This document shows positions 27,326 through 36,517 of a stretch of 64,000 nucleotides of DNA, in pieces. Made by a program: the position numbers and the translations under genes. Numbering within the stretch: position 1 is the stretch's first letter; each line of letters opens with the position of its first letter. Under the pieces are notes generated by a model. The model searched no databases. It was not told the origin of the DNA and worked only from the letters and a program-made list of their open reading frames with translations. This DNA comes from Cuniculiplasma divulgatum (lineage in GTDB: Archaea; Thermoplasmatota; Thermoplasmata; Thermoplasmatales; Thermoplasmataceae), in NCBI GenBank assembly GCA_031200235.1, contig CP133595.1:1884877-1948876 (forward strand), written 5' to 3'.

Positions 27326-27646
27326 TCAGTTTCCCCCTCCTATTCTGCCTGATTGCCTGATTATATCTCTGAATATCTCAATATTTTTTTCAACCGTTGG
27401 CCCAGGGAAGTACGTTTTGCCATATCCGTCGCCCATGACTGTGATCAGGTCATTCTCCAGCAGCACCTTAATGTGATGATCAATTGTCCGGTAATTCACA
27501 TTCAGTTCACTGCACAACTGGTTTGCATTTTTGGGTCTTTCCATCAAAGACAGCATTATTCTCGTTCTCATGAATCCTCCTCTTGTGGATACGAACAGCC
27601 ACCATATGAGTCTCTTGAATGAAGTTTCGAAATCAGTGGAAGTCAA
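27326..27646 (-). CDS. Winged-helix transcriptional regulator, ArsR-like
   Basis: This 106-residue DNA-binding protein has a central winged helix: TRIMLSLMERPKNANQLCSELNVNYRTIDHHIKVLLENDLITVMGD spans residues about 28-73, with recognition helix NYRTIDHHIKVL and the wing after it. No metal-binding cysteine pattern of classical ArsR is present. It is followed by a three-helix membrane protein gene with one base between. The gene starts 49 bases after the duplicated secreted-protein gene on the same strand and could share its transcript. Confidence 0.75.
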   Translation of the reverse strand: MTSTDFETSFKRLIWWLFVSTRGGFMRTRIMLSLMERPKNANQLCSELNVNYRTIDHHIKVLLENDLITVMGDGYGKTYFPGPTVEKNIEIFRDIIRQSGRIGGGN

Positions 27647-27695
27647 TTTTCATTAGAAAAGGATGAATGGAAATAAATGTATTCCACCATTTCAA

Positions 27696-28697
27696 TCAGA
27701 TTTTGCTCAGGACGTTGCTGCCAGTAATGCGGAATGTTTCGTCATAGATCATGTATTCCGGAAGTCCATGCGCAGTTGAATATCCTGTGTTGTAATACAT
27801 TATGTCGTATGACACGTTGATATACTTGAACTGTGAGGTGTTGGCTGCATTCTGGACTACGAACTGAACGTCAGCGCTTACATTAGCAGTGTTCCCCGCC
27901 AGTGTTACTGTTGGAGGTGCTTCAGCATAGAACCACACTGCAGACCAGAGACCGAAGAATCTGTTCCAGGTGGTGTTGATCTGTGATATGCCGGAATATG
28001 TTCCGTTTAGTGGCCCGCCAATCCAGTGAAGAGTGGCATTTGATTCATACTGCTGCATCACAGTGGTGTTGTTCTCAATGGCAATGTTGTTCCAGTGACT
28101 GAAGGCCAGGTTTCCAACGTAATTTGAAAGGACAAACTGTTGTGTGGGTGATATAAATCCAGATCCTACAATATGCCATGTTTCACTGAGGATTGCCCAA
28201 GAATTGTTCTCCTTCATGTACGTAAGCGAATAACTTATGTTAAGATACTGTGTCTGAATGCTGGCAGTGTACGGGGTGAGAACAAACTGGTTCAGAGAAG
28301 TCACTGTAGCCATGGACCCCGATACCATAACTGCCGGAGGAGATTCTGTATAATACCATACAGCTGACCAAAGTCCAAAGAACCTGTTCCATACGGAAGT
28401 TATATTTTGAACACCAGTGTATGTCCCAGTCAATGGCCCGCCAATCCAGTGAAGAGTGGCATTCCCAAGGTACTGAGGTTTCAGAAGGGATGCGTTTTCA
28501 ATGGCGATATAATCCCAGTGTGCGTAGGCGTTGTTCAGTACAACTGACGACTGCTGATTCTGGTAATCAGCCTTAACAGAATTGTAACTGGCTTTCTGGC
28601 TTGAAGCAGCAGAATATTCAAAGACAAATAGTCCGGCCATTATTATGGTCAGGGCAATGAATACAGCCGCCACATACATTATTGTTTTGCTGTTCAT
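27696..28697 (-). CDS. Anchored extracellular protein with tandem SnoaL/NTF2-like repeats
   Basis: This 333-residue protein has an N-terminal membrane anchor (residues about 7-27) and an exterior part made of two homologous repeats. Repeat 1 (about 58-190) and repeat 2 (about 197-325) share HW..IAIEN, NATLHWIGGPL.GTY, and WNRFFGLWSAVW almost identically. The pattern of a helix, a small-residue curved sheet and a Trp-rich core is like SnoaL/NTF2-fold domains. Several N-x-S/T sites suggest glycosylation. A TATA-like CTTAAAAT lies about 30 bases upstream. The function is unknown; a ligand-binding or enzyme role outside the cell is possible. Confidence 0.6.
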   Translation of the reverse strand: MNSKTIMYVAAVFIALTIIMAGLFVFEYSAASSQKASYNSVKADYQNQQSSVVLNNAYAHWDYIAIENASLLKPQYLGNATLHWIGGPLTGTYTGVQNITSVWNRFFGLWSAVWYYTESPPAVMVSGSMATVTSLNQFVLTPYTASIQTQYLNISYSLTYMKENNSWAILSETWHIVGSGFISPTQQFVLSNYVGNLAFSHWNNIAIENNTTVMQQYESNATLHWIGGPLNGTYSGISQINTTWNRFFGLWSAVWFYAEAPPTVTLAGNTANVSADVQFVVQNAANTSQFKYINVSYDIMYYNTGYSTAHGLPEYMIYDETFRITGSNVLSKI

Positions 28698-28884
28698 AAC
28701 TCATTATTTCAGGGGATTTTAAGGATATTTTTCAAGATTGGATGCAATTCATGTGCAAATCTTATCAAAATGACTGTTTTATTCAGGGTGCGTAACTGAA
28801 TGCTGCTGAACCCTATTCAGCAATACTGAATTTTTGCCATCAAGCTTAAGGATGAAAGATGCTGTTAAAAGCTCCTGAATGCAG

Positions 28885-28892
28885 TTATATAT
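28885..28892 (+). promoter_or_regulatory. TATA box deciding the start of the M20 peptidase gene
   Basis: The box TTATATAT lies about 30 bases before the ATG at 28918. A longer frame from an ATG at 28879 would include the box, so translation should begin at 28918 on a nearly leaderless mRNA. Confidence 0.65.
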
Positions 28893-28917
28893 ATTCAAAA
28901 TGCCTAAGTTATCTAAT

Positions 28918-30090
28918 ATGGTGGACATCAGGAGATCAATTTCCGGGCGAATGGAAAGAATCGTTGATCTGTCAAACCGGATATACCAGTTAGCTGAATT
29001 GGGGAGCCAGGAGGTAGTGTCCTCACAGATTCTATGCGATTTCCTTTCATCAGAAGGCTTCAAGATCACTAAACCGCTGCTGAATATGAAAACTGCCTTC
29101 AGGGCAGAATACGGAAAGGGAGGTACCACAATAGGTTTCCTGGCAGAATACGATGCACTACCCAACGGCCATTCATGCGGTCATAACCTTATCTCTGCAT
29201 GGGCGGTCGGATGCGCAACAGTGCTTAAGGATGTATCCACAGACATAAAAATCGTCGTGATCGGAACACCCTCAGAGGAAGGAATTGGAGAATACGCCGG
29301 AAGCAAGGTAACCATGGCCGCTCAAGGTGTATTCGACGACATTGACATGGTATTCGGCTTCCATGCTGATGATAGATGGGGAGTTGGTTCCACGTCTCTG
29401 GCAGATATCACACTGCAGCTTACCTTTTCGGGAAAGGCGTCACACGGTGCAGACGCTCCTCAACTGGGAATCAATGCCCTTGATGCGGCAGTCAGCACAT
29501 ATTCTGCCATCAACAGCCTGAGAGGTTGGGCAAAGAATGACCGGCACCTTGTCATAGGAATGATCATCAGGGAAGGAGGGCAGGCAACAAATGTCATTCC
29601 CGATAAGGCCGTAATGGATGTGGAAATCCGGTCAACTTCATCAGATTTCGTCAGGGAATTTTCTGGAAAGGTTGAGAACATGGCCATATCCATAGGCAGT
29701 GGATACGGGGCAACAGTCAAGGTGCGGCAAATAACACCGCTCTATGAGAGTTACCTGCACTCCAGATCTCTTGATTCCATACTGGTTAACGAGTTGAAAA
29801 AGTTGAATATAAATCCAGTCAATGTTGATGATGATTCCCAGATACCATCTGGAAGTACCGATGAGGCTAACGTGAGTATGGTAGTTCCAACAGGGCATAT
29901 AGATATGCAGATCGGTTATCCGGGCATTCCTGGCCACTCAGATGAATTCAGGGAGGCAGCCAATCCGTATGCGTGCTCCACAAACCTGTCTCTTGCAATT
30001 GAGGCAACAGTGAATGCTGCAATCAGGGCATCCAGCCATGAAATGAAAGCTCAGATACTTGGGGAATTCCAGGAGGCGAAAAAGAAATGA
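28918..30090 (+). CDS. M20 family metallopeptidase/amidohydrolase
   Basis: This 390-residue cytosolic hydrolase resembles the aminobenzoyl-glutamate/aminoacyl amidohydrolase branch of M20. Metal-binding landmarks are LAEYDALPNGHSCGHN (Asp and His ligands), the TPSEEGIGEY pair of glutamates, FGFHADDRW, and the late DIQIGYPGIPGHSDEF-like segment with a His. A dimerisation domain lies between the two catalytic halves (SGKASHGADAPQLGINALDA). It cleaves amide bonds of N-acyl amino acids or small peptides. It is followed by a peptidase of family S66 with a four-base overlap, indicating a peptide-processing operon. Confidence 0.85.
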   Translation: MVDIRRSISGRMERIVDLSNRIYQLAELGSQEVVSSQILCDFLSSEGFKITKPLLNMKTAFRAEYGKGGTTIGFLAEYDALPNGHSCGHNLISAWAVGCATVLKDVSTDIKIVVIGTPSEEGIGEYAGSKVTMAAQGVFDDIDMVFGFHADDRWGVGSTSLADITLQLTFSGKASHGADAPQLGINALDAAVSTYSAINSLRGWAKNDRHLVIGMIIREGGQATNVIPDKAVMDVEIRSTSSDFVREFSGKVENMAISIGSGYGATVKVRQITPLYESYLHSRSLDSILVNELKKLNINPVNVDDDSQIPSGSTDEANVSMVVPTGHIDMQIGYPGIPGHSDEFREAANPYACSTNLSLAIEATVNAAIRASSHEMKAQILGEFQEAKKK

Positions 30091-31043
30091 GGGAAGATTA
30101 TAGCGAGGTTAAGGAAATAGTCAGGCCTCCATCTCTTAAGCCAGGAGATGAGATAAGAATCATTGCTCCCGCAAGCGTTCCAGACATGAGGGCGCTTTCA
30201 AAGAGTGTTACGAGGCTTACAAAGATGGGCTACAGGATATCGCTTGGCAAGAACATCAGGAAACTTGTACAGAGAAATTCGCTTGCAGCACCGAGCCAGG
30301 ACAGGGCTGATGAGATCATGACGGCATTCTCAGACGATTCCGTGAAAGCCATCCTCTGTGCGCGGGGTGGATACGGCTCCATACACATTCTTCCATACCT
30401 TGATTACGACCTTATCAGGGATCACCCGAAGATCTTCGTGGGATACAGCGATATAACAGCGCTGCACATGGCCTTCAACAAGCTTTCAGGCCTCATAACA
30501 TTCCATGGACCAATGCCTGCATCGGATCCGGATGAGTACAGCAAGGCCACATTCAAAAACTACACTGAAGTTCTCTCAGGAAAGTCAGATGATCTCTCCC
30601 AGTTCATAGACAACGTTGTGAAATATATTCACAAAGGAAAGGTCGACGGAAGATCTGTTGGCACGAACATATCTGTTTATTCCTCACTGATAGGCACCAA
30701 ATATCTGCCCTCATCTGACGGAAGGATACTGTTTGCTGAAGACACTGGGATAACATCGGGAGACCTCGACAGGTATTTCTCCGTCATGCAACTTTCCGGT
30801 ATTCTTGACAGATTTGTTGCATTTGCACTTGGCGATTTCAAGCAGATTGTCGACATTGAGGAACCAATGCCATATATTGAGGATATAGTGCAGCTTTATC
30901 TCACAGAGTTGCAGAAGCCTTCCATTTACGGACTTCCCTTCGGCCATGTTGCAGACAGCCAGATGCTGATACCCATGAATGCTATGATGACTCTATCCAC
31001 AGACTATCCCTATGTTGAGCTGAAGGAAAATATCGTGGAATGA
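30087..31043 (+). CDS. S66 family LD-carboxypeptidase-like serine peptidase
   Basis: This 318-residue protein matches LdcA/MccF-type peptidases. It begins with PPSLKPGDEIRIIAPAS, has the ARGGYGS turn, and carries the nucleophilic Ser in VGYSDITALH (near residue 122). The late E and H in VDIEEP and PFGHV fit the Ser-Glu-His triad. In bacteria these cut murein tetrapeptides or microcin C. An archaeon lacks murein, so a role in salvage of peptides from other cells or in detoxification is more likely. The ATG overlaps the stop of the M20 gene. Confidence 0.85.
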   Translation: MREDYSEVKEIVRPPSLKPGDEIRIIAPASVPDMRALSKSVTRLTKMGYRISLGKNIRKLVQRNSLAAPSQDRADEIMTAFSDDSVKAILCARGGYGSIHILPYLDYDLIRDHPKIFVGYSDITALHMAFNKLSGLITFHGPMPASDPDEYSKATFKNYTEVLSGKSDDLSQFIDNVVKYIHKGKVDGRSVGTNISVYSSLIGTKYLPSSDGRILFAEDTGITSGDLDRYFSVMQLSGILDRFVAFALGDFKQIVDIEEPMPYIEDIVQLYLTELQKPSIYGLPFGHVADSQMLIPMNAMMTLSTDYPYVELKENIVE

Positions 31044-31059
31044 GTGCTACACTATGGCA

Positions 31060-31310
31060 GTTTAATAAGGCAGAGAACAGGCAATGTCTCTGTTCCTCAG
31101 TCTGAACAGGGGAATGTGTTGAAGGCATATCTCCATTGCATGCAGACAGGGACGTATGAACATGGAACGCTGATACCAGCAGAAATGTAATTTTCAGGAC
31201 CGTAAAGATATTAGAACTCGTAAATGGGTTCTTGCAAAACCGTCCGAACCGTGAGGGATGAAGGCGAAAGCGGAGCAGAAGCGAGAAACTCCGAGCTTTT
31301 GCTGGGAGAT
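31060..31310 (+). mobile_element. Decayed TnpB 3' end with right-end hairpin (third IS605-like remnant)
   Basis: The + strand carries pieces of a TnpB zinc-ribbon tail in shifted frames: a QCLCSS segment near 31084 and LHADRDV near 31122, like the CxxCG...HADRDVNAA motif of TnpB. About 160 bases further on, the hairpin CTCCGAGC-TTTT-GCTGGGAG (31289-31308) resembles the right-end hairpin of the copy at 25956. Stops and frameshifts rule out function. The rest of 31044-31734 contains no gene that I can see. Confidence 0.4.
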
Positions 31311-31691
31311 TGTGTCGGGAAGTGCATGTACCAACTTCTATCGTTCCTTTGACCGGCATATCGGGGGCGATGTTTCCATGTGCAAGGTATAATGATCCAA
31401 CGGATTTGTAGAATTCCATTGAAATATTGCCACTTCCTAGTGATTAGAACTAAGCCTCAACCATGGTCTGCGCATGTTAATTTACTAAAACCTAGAATTG
31501 TTGGAACGAATCTTGCAATTGTTCTTCCTCTATTCTATGACTCATCTCTTGACTTCCAAATGTTGTCCACCTATATCCCGTACACTGTATGGTGAAGGAT
31601 GACAAATATACCCATGTGCATCAAAGAAACATAAATCAGGTATTTGCAATTTAAATGCCCCCGATTAAATGTAAATTGTAAGTCTGAATTA

Positions 31692-31700
31692 TTCTATCAA
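31692..31700. promoter_or_regulatory. TTCTATCAA half-site before the LysR gene
   Basis: This 9-mer is identical to one arm of the dyad at 33915-33942. It lies 35 bases before the LysR start, so the regulator could bind both its own promoter and the transporter promoter. Confidence 0.4.
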
Positions 31701-31734
31701 CAATGTTTATGAATTAATTGGAATATTGCCCTGT

Positions 31735-32652
31735 GTGAACCTTGATTATCTGAAGGTGTTCGTGGATCTGGTAAACTCTGGAAACATGCGCAAGACCGCC
31801 AGAAATCTTGGGATAACTGAAGCCACAGTGAGCTACAGGCTAAAGCAGCTTGAAGGCATGGTGGGTAACGAACTTTTCTCCCGTGATTCTAAGAAGCTTG
31901 AGATCACGCAGTTTGGCAAGGAATTTTACCCCGATGCCATACAGATCGTCTCCATAATCGATAGGTATTCCCGCAACCATGATACGAGCAGTACCCTTAA
32001 GACCATGAAGGTTTCGTCAGGAGAAATAGCCGCCATACATCTTTTGCCGGGACTCATAAAGAGCTTCAGGGATAAAAATACGGATATCTCTGTGGATATG
32101 GAGATCGGCAGTTCCTATGAAATCATTCAGAAACTTGTTGACGCCAAAACCGATGTTGGCTTCGCGGTCAGCCTTAGTTTTCCGGAGTTTCACTCCGTTC
32201 TTTCCAGGATGGGGGTAACCCAACTTACTGACATAGAGCTTATTTTCATTGCTCCTACTGGCTGCAAGTTCCTGGAAAGAAAAGTCCTGAAACCAAAGGA
32301 TCTTGTCGTGATGCCTTATATTTCAAGGTATGGTAATTCCGGGGTGCAGGCTCAAATTGAAAAGATACTCCAGAATGCCGGAATGTCCGAAAGCGATCTT
32401 AACATTGTATTCAGGCTGGAAAATTCATCATCAGTAATAAATGCAGTCTCTGAGGGACTTGGCGTATCAATAGTGGCAATGGTGCAGGCTGAGAAGCATA
32501 TCAAAAATGGATCCATAGGGTGGCTGCCAATTGATACTGATGTTAAAACAAGCCTCTATCTGGTAGACAGATGGAACGGAACAAATGAAACGGTAAACAG
32601 ATTTGTCTCCTTTGTGAAGTTCTACATGGACAAATACCTTAATAAAAAATAG
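31735..32652 (+). CDS. LysR family transcriptional regulator
   Basis: This 305-residue regulator has the classic N-terminal winged helix (LDYLKVFVDLVNSGNMRKTARNLGITEATVSYRLKQLEG, residues 2-40) and a C-terminal substrate-binding domain of about 210 residues. I prefer the GTG at 31735 because it gives the usual MNLDYLKVF start; a TTG at 31726 would add three residues. The half-site TTCTATCAA at 31692 also occurs as a full inverted repeat before the MFS gene at 33987, so this protein is a good candidate regulator of that divergent region. Confidence 0.85.
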   Translation: MNLDYLKVFVDLVNSGNMRKTARNLGITEATVSYRLKQLEGMVGNELFSRDSKKLEITQFGKEFYPDAIQIVSIIDRYSRNHDTSSTLKTMKVSSGEIAAIHLLPGLIKSFRDKNTDISVDMEIGSSYEIIQKLVDAKTDVGFAVSLSFPEFHSVLSRMGVTQLTDIELIFIAPTGCKFLERKVLKPKDLVVMPYISRYGNSGVQAQIEKILQNAGMSESDLNIVFRLENSSSVINAVSEGLGVSIVAMVQAEKHIKNGSIGWLPIDTDVKTSLYLVDRWNGTNETVNRFVSFVKFYMDKYLNKK

Positions 32653-32668
32653 AAAATGGTGCAGATTC

Positions 32669-33847
32669 CTAAGACACCAGATATTTTTTTACTGTTGCTT
32701 CATTGAGATCTATCCCGAGTCCCTCAGTTTTTGGCACCCTGATCTTTCCCCCCGATTGCGCATCCAGGTTAACCTTCAGAAGATCACTTTTCAGGGGATT
32801 GGATTGCTCGTGGGACCATGCAGTTCTCATGTACTCATATGTGAGGAAATTCTGTGCATAGGCTGCCAGATGCAGCTCGGCCGTCATTGTTACGCCCGAG
32901 GAGCTTCCCGTGTGAGGTGCGTATGGGATGCCGTAGGCTCTGGCCATCGACAATATGTTCCTCACTTCAGTGAATCCCCCGGCACGCCCAACATTTGGCT
33001 GGATGATGTCTATATTCCCGGATGTTATAAGATCCCTGAACCCATATTTCGTGAATTCTGATTCTCCTGCAGCTATTGGTATATCCAATTTCTGCGTGAG
33101 TTCATGATATCCTGGCATGTTGTCAGGCGGTATTGGCTCTTCAAACCAGAACACGTCATATTTCTCAAATATTCTTCCTAGCTTCAGTGCTGAATTGACT
33201 GTATATCCGGAATTGGCATCCACCATGATTGTAAGATCATCACCATATTCTTGCCGAAGCAGCTTGACAGCCAGCGCATCCTCTTCCACGCCTCTGCCTA
33301 TCTTCAGCTTCACCTGAGTGAACCCCTCGTTAAGGATGTTCTTCACCTCCTGCACTACCTCCTTGGGCTTCCTGAATCTAATGGACGAAGCATAGCACTG
33401 TATGTCATCGCGGAACTTCCCTCCAAGCAGGTTATAGATAGGGAGTTTGAGCGTTTTACCCATGAGATCCCAGATGGCCATATCGACACCGCTGATGGCC
33501 TCTATCATGTAGCCTTTGTAGTGTCCGCGTTGCTTCATTGTGGCATACATCTCTTCCCACAGGAACTCATAATCGAATGCGTTTTTTCCCGCGATTATGG
33601 GTGTGAGTACGTCCATTATGATGCTTTTAAGTGCTTCCGGAGCAAGTCTTGTCATGCATTCTCCAATGCCCGTAAGCCCGTTATCTCCCGTTACCTTTAC
33701 AATCACACTTTTGTAGGACCCAAACACTATGGATTTGAGTTCCTGGTAATATGGCAGGCTCTCCGGCGGTGTGGTAAGATCAGTTATTGGCACCACAAGG
33801 TTGAGAACCTCCACGCCTGTAATTTTTAACTCCTGCATAGCTTTCAC
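32669..33847 (-). CDS. Enolase-superfamily sugar-acid dehydratase / mandelate racemase-like
   Basis: This 392-residue barrel enzyme has the enolase-superfamily ligands: VKLKIG (KxK base), VDANSGY (Asp), WFEEPIP (Glu), AAGESEFTKYG (Glu) and the His in APHTGSSSG. This pattern belongs to the mandelate racemase subgroup, most of whose archaeal members are sugar-acid dehydratases or cycloisomerases. It is divergent from an MFS transporter with a conserved dyad between them. It ends 16 bases from the convergent LysR gene. The substrate is not determined by the motifs; gluconate, galactonate and related acids are possible. Confidence 0.8.
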   Translation of the reverse strand: MKAMQELKITGVEVLNLVVPITDLTTPPESLPYYQELKSIVFGSYKSVIVKVTGDNGLTGIGECMTRLAPEALKSIIMDVLTPIIAGKNAFDYEFLWEEMYATMKQRGHYKGYMIEAISGVDMAIWDLMGKTLKLPIYNLLGGKFRDDIQCYASSIRFRKPKEVVQEVKNILNEGFTQVKLKIGRGVEEDALAVKLLRQEYGDDLTIMVDANSGYTVNSALKLGRIFEKYDVFWFEEPIPPDNMPGYHELTQKLDIPIAAGESEFTKYGFRDLITSGNIDIIQPNVGRAGGFTEVRNILSMARAYGIPYAPHTGSSSGVTMTAELHLAAYAQNFLTYEYMRTAWSHEQSNPLKSDLLKVNLDAQSGGKIRVPKTEGLGIDLNEATVKKYLVS

Positions 33848-33914
33848 ATTTCCTGGGGTACAATGATGTCAACAAAGTGCCCCTGAAATGGTAACTTCAA
33901 GCAATGTTTAAACT

Positions 33915-33942
33915 TTTCTATCAAACTACATATTGATAGAAA
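33915..33942. promoter_or_regulatory. Perfect 10-base inverted repeat, probable LysR-type operator
   Basis: TTTCTATCAA (33915-33924) and TTGATAGAAA (33933-33942) are exact reverse complements separated by eight bases. The dyad lies between the divergent dehydratase (start 33847) and MFS (start 33987) genes and abuts the box CTTATACAT near 33945. The same TTCTATCAA half-site stands at 31692-31700 before the LysR gene. Confidence 0.6.
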
Positions 33943-33986
33943 TCCTTATACATTCAATTGATGTATACCTCATGAGGGAAATCATA

Positions 33987-35432
33987 ATGAGTGATTTATC
34001 TGACAGAAGTGTTGGAAAAGCCGGAAGCATTCCGGCCCGTCTTGAAAGATTGCCCGTTAGCAGGTATCACTGGACGCTCGTGATACTGGTGGGGTTCATT
34101 TACATGTATGAATCTCTAGACCTGGGGATAACAGGAACTGTGAGTACCGTGCTAGGACATTTTCCGGGCCACACAGCTTTTCTTATTGCATTTTTCGGAA
34201 TCGCCGTAACAGTGGGCATCGTGATAGGAATGGCATTTTCCGGGAGACTGGCTGACAGGTATGGAAAGAGGAGAATTGTGCTGTTTGGCCTGATCATTCT
34301 TCTTGGAATGTCAGGGGTTATTGCCGTCATTCCTGCGAATTTTCCGCTACTGATTGTGCTGCGTGTCATACAGGGAATTGCCGCTGGAGCCGTATACGCA
34401 TTCCCATATTCCTACCTGGTGGAGTTCATTCCAAAGAGCCGGAGAGGCTACTTCATCGGTTTCATAGACCTGTTCTTCGTTTTCGGATATTTTCTGGCCC
34501 CACTGATTTCCCTCTTTGCAATACCATACTTGAGCCCATCAATATCGTGGAGGGTTGTGTTTGCTATAGGATTCGTTCCCATCGTCCTCTACCCCCTCTA
34601 TTACAGATATATCCCGGAATCACCCAGATGGCTTGAGCGGAACGGGCGCTATGAAGAGGCTGATAATATAGTCACTGGCATTGAAGATAGAATCAGGAAA
34701 CAATACGGCAAAGAACTTCCCGCACCCGTGATAACAGAGGATCTCAAGGAGGTTGAAGCCATCAGGCCAGGGGTTAGGGACCTCTTCCAGAGAAAGTATC
34801 TGCGCTACTCAATTCCGTTGTGGATATATACATCGGCGATGTTATCGGGTTTCTACATCTCGAGCATATATGCACCGACGATCTTTGAGAGTTTCGGCTT
34901 CACGGCTTTCTACGCACTGCTATTCACCCTGATCATGAATGGCATAATGCTGTTTCCAAAGATGGGGGTCATGTTCACGGCAGACCGTGTTGGAAGGAAG
35001 AGGCTGGGAATTATGCTGATGGCTCTTGCTGCCGTATTTTCACTGCTCCTCTACACAGTTCACTTCAGCCTTGTCCTTGTTGTAGTACTGGTTTTCGCGG
35101 TGTTCTGGTCTGTTAACGCCAATTCCCCACTGTGGAGAATGTTCGCCAGCGAAACATACCCCACAACCGCCAGGCAAACGGGAGTATACTTCAATGAAAT
35201 GGTATCACGGCTGTGGTCGGGTGTCATCTTCACACTGATAATAGGGTATGACATAGTGTCTGCCTCACTGAAAGGATCTGCAAAAATACATGCAATATAT
35301 TTCTCCTACCTGCTCATAGCAATAATCAGCATTATAGGAGCCATGTCGGTATACTTCCTGAAGGAAACCGCCAATAAGCAGCTTGAAAAAATAGAATATG
35401 AGATAAACAGGGAAACAGAAGTGAGACAATGA
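33987..35432 (+). CDS. MFS transporter, sugar/organic-acid porter type
   Basis: This 481-residue, 12-helix proton-linked transporter shows the motif SGRLADRYGKRR between helices 2 and 3, PESPRWLERNGRYEEA after helix 6 and TADRVGRKRLG in the second half. These are typical of the sugar-porter/aromatic-acid branch. The ATG at 33987 is preceded by GAGGG eight bases upstream; an ATG at 33972 would add five residues. It overlaps the next gene by four bases and forms an operon with a beta-decarboxylating dehydrogenase and a cyclase. The likely substrate is an organic or sugar acid used by those enzymes. Confidence 0.85.
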   Translation: MSDLSDRSVGKAGSIPARLERLPVSRYHWTLVILVGFIYMYESLDLGITGTVSTVLGHFPGHTAFLIAFFGIAVTVGIVIGMAFSGRLADRYGKRRIVLFGLIILLGMSGVIAVIPANFPLLIVLRVIQGIAAGAVYAFPYSYLVEFIPKSRRGYFIGFIDLFFVFGYFLAPLISLFAIPYLSPSISWRVVFAIGFVPIVLYPLYYRYIPESPRWLERNGRYEEADNIVTGIEDRIRKQYGKELPAPVITEDLKEVEAIRPGVRDLFQRKYLRYSIPLWIYTSAMLSGFYISSIYAPTIFESFGFTAFYALLFTLIMNGIMLFPKMGVMFTADRVGRKRLGIMLMALAAVFSLLLYTVHFSLVLVVVLVFAVFWSVNANSPLWRMFASETYPTTARQTGVYFNEMVSRLWSGVIFTLIIGYDIVSASLKGSAKIHAIYFSYLLIAIISIIGAMSVYFLKETANKQLEKIEYEINRETEVRQ

Positions 35433-36517
35433 GTATTTACAGGATTGCAGTGGCAGATGGCGACAGTATTGGTCCTGAAGTTGTGCACGCGTCAATGGAT
35501 GTGTTAAACTTCCTTCAGGATTCCATTTTCAGCGACGTGAAAATTGAATACAGAGAAGTTGAGGTTGGTTGGAAAGGGCTGAAGTCGCAGGGGTCAAGCC
35601 TGCCCGAGGAATCGGTGAAGAAGATGGAGGCAAGCGATGGTCTCATACTGGGCCCACTGGACGTCGGCAGGTATCCAGTTGGGGACCCTGGGGGACCGAG
35701 TCCCTCCGGAAAAATCAGGAAACATTTTGATCTCTTTGCCAACATCAGGCCAACTGTTTCCTACGGCATCAACAGGAATTACCCCGATGGTGAAGTCAAC
35801 CTGGTGATTGTAAGGGAGAACACGGAGGGTTTCTATGCTGACAGGAACATGTACATGGGAAATGGGGAATTTATGCCAACGAAGGACGTCGCGATGGCAG
35901 TAAGGGTCGTGACAAGAAGAGGGTCCCAGCGCATAATAAGGGAGGCTTTCAGGCTGGCCGCCGCCCGGAGGCAGCACGTGACCGCCGTACACAAAGGCAA
36001 TGTTCTAAAGGTTTCAGATGGTCTCTTCCTCCAGGTATTTGGCGAGATCGCAGAGGAATTTCACGCTATCCGGGCCGATGACAAGATAGTTGATGCAATG
36101 GCATTTGACATTCTGACCAACCCACAGAAATATGATGTCATTGTCACCACAAACATGTTTGGTGATATACTCAGTGATGAGGCCGCAGGAATTGCCGGGA
36201 GTCTCGGGCTTGCCCCCTCACTGAATTCAGGCGAAAATTATGCTATGGCCCAGGCGGTACATGGGTCAGCACCGGACATTGCAGGGAAAGGGATAGCTAA
36301 TCCCATTGCTGAGGTCCTATCCTGTGGAATGCTCTTGGACTGGCTTGGAAGCCGTAACAATGATCCCAGGCTGGCAAAAATGTCATACCTGATTGAATCA
36401 GCCGTCAGGAAACTGATCGTTAAGAGAGAAAACCTGACTCCGGACCTTGGAGGTCACGGAACCACGGAATCAATAACCAGAGGAATTATCAGCAGATTGG
36501 AGGAGATGAAGAAATGA
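35429..36517 (+). CDS. Isopropylmalate/tartrate dehydrogenase family beta-decarboxylating enzyme
   Basis: This 362-residue enzyme oxidises and decarboxylates a 2-hydroxy-3-carboxy acid with NAD(P). Motifs include DGIGPEV-like DGDSIGPEVV, VIVRENTEGFYA, the catalytic Lys in HKGNVLKVSDGLF, the metal-binding DILSDEAAG and the nucleotide-binding HGSAPDIAGKGIANP. Isopropylmalate, isocitrate, homoisocitrate and tartrate dehydrogenases share them. The GDPGGPSPS loop before the substrate arginines is not that of classical leucine-pathway enzymes, and the operon lacks other leucine genes. A catabolic role on a hydroxy-diacid is therefore more likely. Confidence 0.8.
   Translation: MSIYRIAVADGDSIGPEVVHASMDVLNFLQDSIFSDVKIEYREVEVGWKGLKSQGSSLPEESVKKMEASDGLILGPLDVGRYPVGDPGGPSPSGKIRKHFDLFANIRPTVSYGINRNYPDGEVNLVIVRENTEGFYADRNMYMGNGEFMPTKDVAMAVRVVTRRGSQRIIREAFRLAAARRQHVTAVHKGNVLKVSDGLFLQVFGEIAEEFHAIRADDKIVDAMAFDILTNPQKYDVIVTTNMFGDILSDEAAGIAGSLGLAPSLNSGENYAMAQAVHGSAPDIAGKGIANPIAEVLSCGMLLDWLGSRNNDPRLAKMSYLIESAVRKLIVKRENLTPDLGGHGTTESITRGIISRLEEMKK

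Noticed and set aside
31200-31400. Possible tRNA or structured RNA around the hairpins
   Set aside because: No T-loop or acceptor pairing was found; the hairpin matches an IS605 right end better.
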